Positions 35,379 through 46,517 of a stretch of DNA of 64,000 nucleotides are shown in pieces. Under the pieces are notes generated by a model, which was given only the letters and a program-made list of their open reading frames with translations, was not told the DNA's origin and made no database searches. The stretch is from Corylus avellana. Its lineage: Eukaryota > Streptophyta > Magnoliopsida > Fagales > Betulaceae. Every line of letters starts with the position of its first letter. The stretch's first letter is position 1. A program made the position numbers and the translations under genes. The DNA is taken from assembly GCF_901000735.1 (NCBI RefSeq), contig NC_081543.1:31766771-31830770 (forward strand), given 5' to 3'.

Positions 35379-35761
35379 TCTAATTTAATGTGCTTCTTGA
35401 TTACCTTGCTGAGAAATGATTAGTCATTGGATATTCTTTTATTTATTTTTCCTTCTTTCTTTAGGTTCCGGCTCTTTCAGGTAGTGGTCGTCTCTCTTGT
35501 TGATTAGGTTAGTGTAGTGTCACTGTTAACCAAGTATTATAAGCTATAATAGTTTTCTTTTTCCTTTTTTCACCCAAATAGTAAACTCATGTATCTCATC
35601 CCCTGGGTTCCATAAATGATTAAACAATATGCGGCCCTTCGAAGCATGGTTTCCTTCAACCCCATACAAAAACGCACTTGAAACAAAATCGTACTGCATT
35701 TTAGGCCCAAATGCGGCCCCCAACAAAAATACACAATCCACCTCAAAATCTTGACATCGCA

Positions 35762-35803
<42 letters not shown>

Positions 35804-36400
35804 AAGACAGCAACTCAGGAAGACTCAAAAGATAGTAATTTTAAATGACCTATTTATGTCTTATTAAGAATGATATGACTATTTTTTTGAAGGAAAATTA
35901 TTCTTATCTCATTAATTGAAGAATCAAGAGCATTAAAACTCTTATAATCACAGAACATAACGTTCTGAAAGATCCTAGCCGAAGCTAAAAGATCAAAAGT
36001 CGTAACTAAAAGATTACACATCAAAGACGCCAAACATCCGCTAATCTATAACTAATCTTCAGTTGGAATAACAGATCTGAGCTAGGCAGACAAAAACTAA
36101 TGTATAGGTAGCTCTTATTTCTCGACCCTGGGATCAAAAGGACCCCATGACTATTAAAATCACTTTTAAATTAAAACTTAATAATGATCAATTACAAATT
36201 TAATGGTAATTTTAATACCCACATTATTCTTAATAAAATACAAATAAACCTCGTACAATTGCTTAGACTCAAAGGTAGTTAAGTTTTGCTATCCCAAAGA
36301 GTGAAGTTTGAAAGGTAGTAGGTAAAGAGGAAAAGAAAAGGTCTCATTTGGGGAAGTATTTTAGAATAAATTTTTAAAGAAAAATAATTTATAAATTTAG
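35184..36400. other. Intergenic repeats, no gene
   Basis: Contains (CT)n at 35346-35367 and a long (TA)n at 35764-35800. Segments near 35830-35880 and 36145-36240 look like the two arms of a further MITE (TTAAGAATGATATGAC / ATTATTCTTAATAAAAT) with other sequence between them. Confidence 0.4.
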
Positions 36401-36788
36401 AGAAATGCTAAAGGCCCAACTTTTTTGCCCAACAAAAGTTCAACTTTTACCTTTTATTTTTTTTTCTAAAAAAACCAAAATGAAAAATGAAAAAAATATC
36501 TGAAGCAACCCTATCTATTTTTGGCCTTTCTTTTATTTAGTATTTTTTTTAAAATGAAAAATAGTATTTTTCTTCATAATAATGACATTTTCTTAAAAAA
36601 AATGACATTATTATGAAAAAAATACCATTTTTCATTTTTTTAAAAATATCAAATAAAAGAAAGACAAAAAATAGATAGGGTTGCTTTAAACATTTTTTCC
36701 ATTTTTTTATTTTATTTTATTTTTTAAAAATAAATAAAGTAAAAATTGGACTTTTGTTGAGCAAAAAAGTTGAGTCCCTATCATTCCT
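36401..36788. mobile_element. Hairpin MITE, copy 1 (~388 bp)
   Basis: Nearly the whole element is an inverted repeat. The left arm starts AGAAATGCTAAAGGCCCAAC; the right arm, reverse complemented, starts AGGAATGATAGGGACTCAAC. Arms run through CAAAAGTTCAACTTTTAC, CAACCCTATCTATTTTT and AATAATGACATTTTCTTAA to a short centre. A second copy lies at 56986-57371. Confidence 0.8.
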
Positions 36789-37504
36789 CATCAATTTAAA
36801 CGTGTTTAGCAACACGGAATCGAGTTTTTATTGGTGGGCCAGAAGGCGATGCTTCGTGTTAATTACTTAAAAAGTGAGTGAACAACTGGCAATCCTAATT
36901 TGACTTTGAGATGTGGCCCAAAAAGAAAAAGAAAAAGAAAAAGGAAAAAGGAAAAAGAAAGACCGGAGGTTGGGAAGCCAGAATATTTAGAAATGACGAT
37001 TCGAGATAATCATATGATATGATTGTTAATTATATGTTTTTTGTTTGGGATGAGAGTCATGAGACACCTCTTTCTCTCTCTCTCTCTCTCTGGTTTAAGA
37101 AATAATGTAGATCTCTATGCCTTGGAAGCTTCTTCATTTCTCTATGTCTAGATCGGAATGGGGGGCACTGTTGGATTGTGCTCCCCTTTGAAGACTAAAC
37201 AAATCTAGAGCAAAATAGCCTCGTTCGTTCATCCACACCACACGAGGATCTGGAACTACTCTACGGTCTACGGGGTCTGAATCTGTGTGCGGGTGTTGGT
37301 GTTATTTGGTCTATCCCTTTCATTTTTCTTTTTTGTTTTTTCTTTTTTCTTTTCTCAACTCACCTTCTTCCTCGCTTCTCAGCCCACGCCAACCTTGTTC
37401 GCATACCAACTCTACATCCACCGACAATATTCTTCCTATTAAAATCAGTACTGCAACCAGGAACAGGACGGGAAACTTGTGATTGTGTATTTCTTTGGTT
37501 TGAC

Positions 37505-38768
37505 ATGGCCTTCTTCAAGTGTTTTAGATTCAAAATTAGACGCAGACCCAATCGTGTTGTTATTGATCAACCGGAGCATGGCAATGGCATCACTGACAGT
37601 AATAGGCATGAGCTTGATGATCAGAAGCGGAAGGATAACAGTTCAGTCAGGAAATTCACTTGGGACGAGGTTGAGAGGGTGACTATGAACTTCTCCAAGG
37701 TGATTGGATCTGGGGGGTTTAGCACAGTCTATCTGGCTCACTTCCCGGGCTCTCTGGGGCTGGGGGCAATCAAGATCCACATTGGCAGCGAGCGTCTCAA
37801 CCAATTGTTCAAGCAGGAACTAGACATCCTGCTCCGTCTTCGCCATGAAAATATCGTCGACCTTCTTGGCTACTGCGACGACGGAGGTGAGTGGGTGTCG
37901 GTGTTTTAATTTGTTCTTCCTCTCTCCTTAATTTGTTTGAATATGTATATCATTTTGCATAAATTTCCTTCATTAGATTAAGTTTTGAGATCTGAAATCC
38001 ATAATTTCATCAGAACAAGGGGCCATGGTATTTGAGTATGTGCCCAACGGAAGCTTGCAAGAGAAGCTCCATGATGCAGAAAGGGAATCGCCTGTGCTTT
38101 CGTGGAGAAGCCGCATGACCGTAGCCTTCCAACTTGCGCAAGCACTTGAATATTTGCATGAAAAATGCACCCCCCAGATTGTTCACGGCGACATCAAAGC
38201 CTCAAACATCCTGCTGGACGAGCATCTCAACTGCAAGCTCTGCGATTTCGGGTTTGCGAAGATGGGGTTTGCTTCGACGGTACAACCGCCTTCATCTTCT
38301 CCATATTCTACCTCTTCTTCCTCCTCTCCCTTAAGGATGAAGCAAGTGATGATGGGTTCCCCCGGTTACACAGATCCCCACTACCTGAGAACGGGAATAG
38401 CCTCAAAGAAGAACGATGTTTACAGCTTTGGTGTCGTCCTTCTGGAACTTGTCACGGGGATGGAGGCTTTCTGCTCTGAAAGGGAGCAGTTTTTGACATC
38501 TATACTGAGACCAATGCTGAGGAACGTCAATAAATTGGGATCTAGGGAGGTGGCGGAAATGGTGGATCCACGGCTGGCTTGGGACTATGACCCGGAAGAA
38601 GTCAGGGCCATCCTATCCATCTCAGCCCTGTGCCTTGGCCAGTCCCCCATCCTCAGGCCTTCTGCTAGTTGCATCTTGCAATCTTTTAAGGACAACATCT
38701 CTTCCATCTCCATCCTATTCCTACCAGAGAAATTCGGTTCAATAAAGAAATCTACTGCCTATATATAG
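37505..38768 (+). CDS. Receptor-like cytoplasmic kinase, non-RD (At1g33260-like)
   Basis: Two exons (37505-37886 and 38014-38768; GGAG|GTGAGT and ATCAG borders) encode 378 aa. There is no signal peptide or transmembrane segment; the N-terminus is a basic CFRFKIRRR stretch. Kinase motifs are the glycine loop IGSGGFSTVYLA (67-78), invariant Lys in AIKIHI (90), helix-C Glu (105), catalytic loop HGDIKASNILLD (185-196), DFG (205-207) and activation segment GSPGYTDPHYL. The loop has HGD instead of HRD, so it is a non-RD kinase; other catalytic residues are intact, suggesting activity on Ser/Thr. Position in the block points to the At1g33260 orthologue. A 65-codon upstream frame (37285-37482) ends 22 bases before the start, and a (CT)n tract lies near 37073-37092. 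The substrate is unknown. Confidence 0.92.
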
Positions 38769-38906
38769 TTAAGTCATGATCAACATGATTAATAGGGATG
38801 GTCGACCATGGTGATTCTGTAAGAATGTAAAAATTAGTCACTGTTTTCACTTCTCTTATTATACTTGTAACTAGATTCGTTGGATGCAGCGTTGAATAAG
38901 CTATTT

Positions 38907-38979
38907 TTTTTTTTTTTTTTTTGACATGTCCACGTAAGAGGGGGGAGGAGGATTCAAACTAGTGACTTCCACTTCATTA
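38907..38979 (-). mobile_element. 5'-truncated tRNA-derived SINE with 19 bp target duplication
   Basis: AGCGTTGAATAAGCTATTT occurs on both sides (38888-38906 and 38980-38998). On the minus strand the body reads GTGGAAGTCACTAGTTTGAA, a B-box-like TTTGAATCC, a C-rich stretch, TTACGTGGACATGTC and then poly(A). This is the 3' part of a plant tRNA-derived SINE. The duplication length overlaps the poly(T) by a few bases. It sits 0.14 kb past the kinase stop and may be in its 3' UTR. Confidence 0.8.
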
Positions 38980-39109
38980 AGCGTTGAATAAGCTATTTGA
39001 GACAAGCTGCTGCTGCGTTACCTCACCTTCAGCATTCCTATATCATTTACTATATGCTTGACCTACAGAGTCCCATCATTTCTTAAAAAACTAGACAATT
39101 AACCTCTCT

Positions 39110-39530
39110 TCTATCTCTGTGGAGGAGGAAATCCATTTGGCTTTCTGCAGCTAGCCTAGGCGATCTACAAAGTCTCCAGGGCAGGGCCTGATGGCTTCAC
39201 TGCCTTATTCTACAAGACCTACTGGAACACAATAAAGGATAGTTATTTTAGAGGTGAACTTTGCTTAAAGAGCAAAATCACACCTTCCTAGCTCTAATTA
39301 AGTATGCAACAATGTCCATGCATTCTCAGTTCATCATTTCATGCCAATCATGGCTTTTGCAAAGTTTTCTACAAAGCCATTACCAAGATTTTACCTAACC
39401 GGTTATAATATTATATTCTCCCCAAGATTATAGTTCCAAACCAATCGGCCATTATTCCGGGTAGTACCATCCGGGATAACTCTGTCTTGGCTCATGAGCT
39501 AGAAGTAGCTTATTTATGGCAGTTAATGTA
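39110..39530 (+). mobile_element. LINE reverse transcriptase fragment
   Basis: Across frameshifts one reads VEEEIHLAF, RAGPDGFTALFYKTYWNTIK and then, further on, FCKVFYKAITKILPN, PKIIVPNQSAIIPG and STIRDNSVLAHELV. These correspond to RT blocks with PGPDGF and the NQSAFI...I.DNI..A.E pattern. Endonuclease and RNase H are absent. A TGTAACACCC sequence at 39529, typical of LTR starts, marks the right junction, but I found no matching end. Confidence 0.75.
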
Positions 39531-39945
39531 ACACCCATGGGATTTTAAAAATAAATTTCAAAAATTTGAAAGTCGCTAAGGATAATAAAAATAGAAGCAA
39601 TCAAGTTCGTCCCGAACAAGGTGGAATTCTTGTCCAAATAAAAAGGGATATCCACGTGTCTTATGCTTGTCTGAACAGGCCAAATAATCCATCCGGACAA
39701 AAGGTTGAATAGTGGCCAAAACTTTTGCTATAAATAGACCCATCCGGTGGAATAATTTTCATGCCATTTCTTATACTCGACCAAAAGCCAAGTTAGGCTA
39801 CTTTCTTTGAGTTTCTAAGGGTTGAACACAAAACTTGAGTGATTAGGTGAAGTTCTGGAGGAAGTAACCCTTGAAGGAGGATATTACATGAGGTATACTT
39901 TTACACCCTCTTTGAAGCCCTTAAAGAATTAGGATGTGCGTGTTG

Positions 39946-40535
39946 GCCCCGTTTGCCAACAGTGCGAAACGGCACTGTAACTGGAACAGTACTGTTCCAG
40001 CTACAGTACCATCATTTAAAAAATGATTTTTTTTTCTTTAAAAAAAAAAAAGAAAAATATTAAAAAACTTTTTTTTAAAAAAAAAAAAACACCCCAGCCC
40101 AAAACGGTGTCGTTTTGGGCATTAAAATTATTATTATTATTTTTTCTTAAAAAAAAAAAAAAAAAAGGGGAAAAGTCGAGTTGGCTCCGATACCCATGGC
40201 TTAAATAAGGTGGCGAACCACCCCATTTTATTAAGGGGGCCGGTCCCTGATGGCCAATAAGTTGGTTCGAACCACCCCATACCGGCCATGGGGGTGGCTG
40301 GAGCCACCCCGATCTCTTTCTCCGTTTTTTTTTTAAGAAAAAATAATAATAATAATAATTTTAATGCCCAAAACGACACCGTTTTGGGTTGGGGTGTTTT
40401 TTTTTAAAAAAAAAAGTTTTTTAATATTTTTCTTTTTTTTAAAAAAAAAAAAAATTATTTTTTAAAGGATGGTACTATAGCTGGAACAGTACCGTTCCAG
40501 CTACAATGCCGTTCCGCACCGTTGGCAAACGGGGC
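39946..40535. mobile_element. 590 bp near-perfect palindrome (foldback MITE)
   Basis: Left arm: GCCCCGTTTGCCAACAGTGC, then AACTGGAACAGTACTGTTCC, and later CCCAAAACGGTGTCGTTTTG. The right arm is the reverse complement of these with few changes, and the arms nearly meet around 40240-40260. TGTTG lies on both sides (39941-39945 and 40536-40540). The arms contain their own small palindromes (GGAACAGTACTGTTCC; AAAACGGTGTCGTTTT). It has no coding capacity; its superfamily is uncertain because the 5 bp duplication is unusual. Confidence 0.8.
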
Positions 40536-40540
40536 TGTTG

Positions 40541-41553
40541 TGTCTCGGACTCTCGGGGCCTTATCCAGCCTTGAGCTTAGGATTTGTTGGTACATTCGAG
40601 ATGAAAAACTAGTCCAATTAGTCCTGAAAAAACATAAGTAAATACTTTTCGGGATGGTTTTTCGATCAGATCCGTTACACTTGAAGCTTAAGGCCTAAGG
40701 CTAAGGGGATAGTTTGGATGGAGCTGGGCAAGGACCCAATATCCCAAAACATTTATAACATGTTATGCTTATTGTGTTGTAGTGGAGAAGTAGTTGTTCC
40801 GTGTGGTTGTGATATTTGTTATTGTTGGAAGAAAGAAAAAACTAGGGGTTTCCTCAATAATGGAGTATTTTCATATAAAAAGTTTACATTTTTACGTGCA
40901 TGTTTCATGTTTGACTAGAATGAGTTGTACAATGTGGAGTAAAGAGTTTTTGACGTATTAGAAGTTGAGTTGATGTGAGTTTTGGAAGAAAAATAGGTTA
41001 TGCACAATGAATAACCGGATGACCTTCGAGTCCGGTCCGAGTGCTTGTTTGACCAGAGAACCTTCAATTCTCGATCAAAGATTCAAACTATTTCAAAGTG
41101 CTTGTTTCCCCAATTTTTTATTTTTTTTTATTTTTTTATTTATTTTATTTTATTTTAATTAAGGGTATTTTTATCTTAGAAATGAATGGTGTTAATATTT
41201 AAATAATTATTAATTGGAAATAATAATTAACATATTCCCCAATATTTAAGTAATTATTATTATTTTTTTTTTTTTGTTGAAATGAATGACAAAGCACATT
41301 CTATTTTCAAGAGAAATTACATGCACTTTTGTTAAAATTCTTGAATTTTGTTTTCAAGATAAAAATATTAACAAACACCCCAAGAGATAAAACACTTCAA
41401 AAAAAAAAAGAAAAAAAAAACGAAAGTGATTTTAATCTAATATAAAGTGCTTTACATAGAAAAGAAAGTGATTTTACAATGATTATACAACTTCCGAGAA
41501 GCTCCGTAAGGAAGTAAAAGTTAAAACTCCAGCTGCCTTAATATTCAACACCA
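40541..41553. other. Intergenic DNA downstream of POT1
   Basis: No gene seen. Phrases such as CGAGTCCGGTCCGAGTGC suggest residual retrotransposon sequence. T-rich tracts at 41118-41160 and 41260-41275. The right end may be POT1 3' UTR. Confidence 0.4.
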
Positions 41554-44500
41554 TTATATATCCACAAGCCTAGTGCCACATATATGGTACTCTACAGAGT
41601 TCACGTTTATGCAACATTTTATCCATGGTGGGCTCCTCAAAGAACCACTACCTTCCTTGCCAGGCACCCCAAGTAATTTGTTCATCTTCGTTGTTAGAAC
41701 ATCAACAGAGAAACAATCCCCAAAAAACTTCACCTGCATATATAGCATTACTGTCGAGTCAAAACAGAGAACTAAACAAATAACTAATGATCATAGCAAA
41801 AATCAAAAGGGTCAAGTAAAGTTTTCGTTAAAAGGTCAAGACTTTCCAAACTTATGCAAGTTCACAGAAAGGATATCATCAATCCGTTTTTAATATTACC
41901 CAATCATCACCGCATAATGTCGCATGTAGTCTCGCAGTTGGGTCCTCTAATGTCAGTCTCATCCTATATTGATCTGAACCAACAGGCGTACAGAATTCTT
42001 TAGGTTGTGGGGGACAAACTGCTAGGACACGAACAATACATTTGACTGTACCACCAACCTGTAAGATAATAGGAATTATTTAGTTAAATGAGAGCGTATT
42101 GCTAGACATATCCATGAAAGTTCAAAAGTAAAAAAAAAAATCTCTGCTCTTAATTTCTTTTTTAGCTGTCCAAGTTCAGAAAAATTATAAAGTTCTTGCA
42201 AAAATCCAAAGTAACTTATCATTGATTAATTGCATATTCAGAACCAAGTGACATGAAAGTTTTGATAGTAAGTAATGCGTAAGAGACCTCTGGTTGAGTG
42301 AGAAGATCCATCATTGTTGCAAACGGAACATTTTCGTAATCTATCACTGACAAGAAACAAGGACAAACTGATCGAATTAGTAAAACAAATGATTTTGCCA
42401 TCTCACTCGTCAAAAAATAATAGCAGAACGTACATGTCCAAAACAAAAGGTTTAAACATCTAAAACAACTATAGATAGATTACCAGCTAGATATGGAGGA
42501 CTACTCCATGATGGAAAACGACCCTCTTCCCCCATTCCTCGTTGATTAAAATTCCTGATTATTTAATAAAATGAGTAATTAATATGCAATAATAGTGCAA
42601 TAAAACATACAATTAATCAAATCTTCTCTGATATTCACAACAAAATTCTTACCTAATACATTCCAAGACGATGTCATGATTTTCAGGAAGATATCGAACT
42701 CTAGAAGAAGAAGTCAGGAGACCCTTCCATGATCCAAAGTGCACTTCACAAGTCATGTTACGGAACCTCACCCATTTGCCAATACCATTGAAGTTTAAGC
42801 CAAACTTTTCATGGGCTTTATCAGTCATCACTCGAAGGACAGTTCCAACACGAGGAAATGTGCAGAGGATATCACTTGGTAGAAGAAACTGTTCAATATG
42901 TAATGGAAGCGGGTTCTGCTCTTCATCATTAAGACTGTGGTATACAAAGAAAAGTTGTTTGCAATTGCTATTAGGAAAATAACTAGAAGTTGAATATACT
43001 CTGAGAAAACCAGAGCAATTTCAACAACATTTTCTTTCTCTATCTTTTTTTTTGGAGTTGCAACAGTAACTTTATCATCTTTCTAGTAGGACACTAGTGG
43101 ATATCTAAGGACCTAAATACAGAAAAAAACATGAGAACATAATACATCTCCAATATCTCCACCAGGTTAAACGCATAAACAAACCAAAACCAATTTACAA
43201 CAGTTATCTTACCAAAATACAAGGTAAGACATAAAGCCACGGCCCACACTAGAATCATGGCAGAAGCCGCCATTGATCATAACTGAGCAACTCTTTCGAG
43301 TTCACCTGAGTGAAGAGCTAGTGAAGACCCTGAGAGACCTTCCCTTTTCCTACTCCCTTGTGTTCAACCGTTCTCTCCAACTCATATATATATATGGTAC
43401 AGTGATGCAAAACAGAAAATGATATTCAGAGTAAGACTTTCCTCAAGAATAAAAGGGACATTTTATCTTAAAAGGTTTTGTTTTTCCCAGTTGCTAATTA
43501 CCAGGGGCAAAAGTTTTTTGGAAAATGAAAGACATTATGGTTTTTCATCATTATGGTCCCAATAGTCACAAACCGACATACACTGTTGTTCGTTTGTCAA
43601 GAAGTTCGCTCTGGGAAAACTAACAAAGACTGAATAAAAGTTTAACTAAGAGATAAATTCATTTTATCTAGGCTTCTCCACCTGACCTGTGAACCCTAAA
43701 TTGAAGCTATTAACAATAGTCTTACAGCTGAAAGAGAACAAATCAATGAATACTTACTTCGTGTCCAAGCTTAATGGAGGAGTATCATTTCCATCCCACA
43801 CAAAGAGCATCCACACATTGCTGGTAACTTCCTCAACATGTAGAACCTTAATTCCCAAGCAGACAAGGTGAAAAAAGATTAATAGTAAAAAGAAAACTAT
43901 GTCAGTTGTTTAGTATTTTGAAAGAGTATTAATACACCAATTTGTGCACATCAATGTTCTCCACCACAATAAAGAGAATTACCTTGCATACTAGATCAAA
44001 ATACGGTTTATCACTTTTGATATCTTTCAATGACAACAGGTATTCATCCATTCCTATAAAGCATAAGGTTGAAGCCTCAAATCAGGCAACTATGGGTGAA
44101 CTTCCATACAATAAATTCAAAATTTTGCTGGAATAAAAACATATATTGGTCAATTCAGGTGTATCATAAAGAAGAGAGGGCAATACAAGGAGAAATCTAA
44201 ATTAAGAAGAAGAAAAAATGCATCTGCAAGAGGCTTGAGGTATAAGTGAAAGAAGAAAAGCTGGAGGCATACCCAATGGTTTGAAGACTAATTACTTCAC
44301 TAAAAAGGGGTAAGTAATTAGTTCAAGTATTAAATGAGAGAAACATCAAAATATCATCGGTCAAGGCGGTTATAGAGTACAATATGGCCGAAGATTCAAG
44401 GGAGTAAATGACACAAGATACTACAGAGAGTGGCAAATACCATTGAGAACCAGGAATAAACATATGAGTGATTCCTTAATGCATAAACATCACGCTTATG

Positions 44501-45766
44501 TCCGGAAGCAGGACGTGGGGTGACTGATAATTCACTTCTGACCCCATGTTATGGGTTCCGTGGTGTAAATGCATCAAAAGTCTTGAGAACAATAATAAGT
44601 CTTTGATCCCTTTTTGGTATTACTGATACTTGTCAAGTTGTCTGAGAAATTGTCTTTCATTATCTTGTGAGTTGGTTAGTGCGTGGGAATGTGTCTAGTA
44701 CTAACATTGCTTACTAAGTTGCGTCTAGGGAATCTGTTTATACTACCAAGATGTATCTGTCTTGGAAGTCGTCTAATATTTATTTACTTTTGAGTGGTCA
44801 TGCTTGGTAATCCTCTGTAAATATCAATGAGAAATATGAAGATGAGAGAGTGATCTTGATTCTGAAAATTGTTTGTAGGTTTGTCTTACTTTGGGGTGAG
44901 TGAATCATCCTAACAATCAAGTTTGTGGTTTGGTTGCATTGTGTGGCATCCATGATTAGTAGGCATTAGTTAACGTCTGCTACCCCTGGTTGCTTGGCAT
45001 CCAGGGAGAATTCCTTTCTTTTGGTATCCTTTGAGTTTAACCACCTATAGCAGGTGATGGCCTGCATCAAGTTCTGTACAAAGTGTAACTCAATTGTCAC
45101 TCCCTCACAAGTCTCAAACAAGCAGTACGTCATGTAATACAAGTACTTTAATTATGATCTACGATCAGGCACTCCTCAAATGCTACTATTTGCAGAACAA
45201 GTAATGCAAGCGCACATAAAACCAATTAAAGCGACTAGCAAGTATGAGTTGCTCAGATTATGAATAATAATAGAAATAACATCCCTCAGAAAAGAACAAT
45301 AATCATTTAATGAAAAAAAAAAAAAAATCCACAATTTCTATTGAACCACAAAATAATCTGAAGTAAATTAGTAGGCCGAATTACTACAAGAATATGAGAC
45401 TACAGTGACATTGGACTAACAAAAAGTAGAGCAATTCAGTTCGGCAATCATTAGACCATACCTCCACTAAATGGAAATTTGGAACACGAATGCCCCATAC
45501 GTCTGACAAAGTCCATATCAGGTCCTAGTAGGTGAAATCCTGGAGAAGCTTGATATGGATTAAAGTCTATGCAACTCTTTTCATCAAATAAAGCATATGA
45601 AGAGAATATTTTGTTAAAAACGGCATAAATCCGCCCATTAAACTCAGTAATCTGCAAAACAATTCTGCTGCCATATTAGATGGATACCAAACCACGATTA
45701 AGCACTACAATGAGAAACATTGCACAAGGCCGTTATAAAACCAATAAGCTAATGTGAATTAAAAAG

Positions 45767-45798
<32 letters not shown>

Positions 45799-46354
45799 TA
45801 TACATCAATGGGCGATTGGATGATATATAAAACGGGCATTGATGTTTCAAAAATTAAAATGTAACCAGATCACCATAACCCATGAAATCCCAAAACACAA
45901 AAATGCTCCAAAAAAGGTAACAAATTTGCATTAGAATAATGGAATTCAAGAAGCACCTTGACTTTATAGAGAATAATGAAGTCTTTGTGAGACCTAGGCA
46001 ATGGAAGATCCTCCACCTTCCCAGTGAAAATTTGTACTGATAATTCGTTTTCCCTATAGGACTCATCCACAATCTTCAGAGTCGAAACATAATCTGAAAT
46101 TCACAAAGGAATTCCAATATTAAAAAAAAAAATTAGCAAACTTGTTGTTCATATTCAATACCCATTCAAAAAAAGAAGATAGGGTAATGCATAAAACCTC
46201 AAAATAAAAAGAAAAAGAAGAAAATACCAGTTCCCAGGCTCTTTCTGGGAAAGCTGAATTCCCTAACAAAACCTATCAGATTAACCTTCTGGTTTACGCG
46301 AGATAAGGCATCCCTTATCTGGACTATAGTGTTGTTATTGTTCATCTTTTCCAT
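41554..46354 (-). CDS. POT1: Protection of telomeres protein 1 (POT1)
   Basis: Ten exons with GT-AG borders join in frame to 454 aa: 46354-46228, 46093-45957, 45651-45462, 44053-43983, 43846-43758, 42934-42653, 42554-42484, 42346-42288, 42058-41900 and 41733-41554. The N-terminal OB fold includes KVNLIGFVREFSFPRKSLGT, DYVSTLKIVDESY and then FNGRIYAVFNKIFSSYALFD. The second OB region has VWMLFVWDGND, QNPLPLHIEQFLLPSDILCT and FPRVGTVLRV. The C-terminus has VDVLTTKMNKLLGV, PPWIKCCINV and GTRLVDI, as in plant POT1 proteins. Length is close to Arabidopsis POT1a (about 467 aa). POT1 binds single-stranded telomeric DNA and, in plants, associates with telomerase. Introns are AT-rich; intron 3 (1.4 kb) may hold LTR-like sequence. 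No disruption was seen. Confidence 0.93.
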
Positions 46355-46380
46355 CTTTGTAACTGTATAAGCCAAACCCT

Positions 46381-46396
46381 CTCTGTCTAGACTGTC

Positions 46397-46430
<34 letters not shown>
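46381..46430. repeat. (TC)n microsatellite in POT1 5' leader
   Basis: A CT run lies 27-76 bp upstream of the POT1 start codon (GA on the coding strand), probably in the 5' UTR. Confidence 0.9.
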
Positions 46431-46434
<4 letters not shown>

Positions 46435-46517
46435 AACACCCAGAAACAGACACAAGGACCAAGGTAGTGGAAGTAACAAGCGGGTATGTAAGCAAAGAGA
46501 CCAAATGGACTCCCAGA

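Noticed and set aside
39529..40679. Solo LTR from TGTAACACCC to CCGTTACA enclosing the palindrome
   Set aside because: No matching 5 bp duplication (GTTAA versus CTTGA) and no second copy to confirm the ends.
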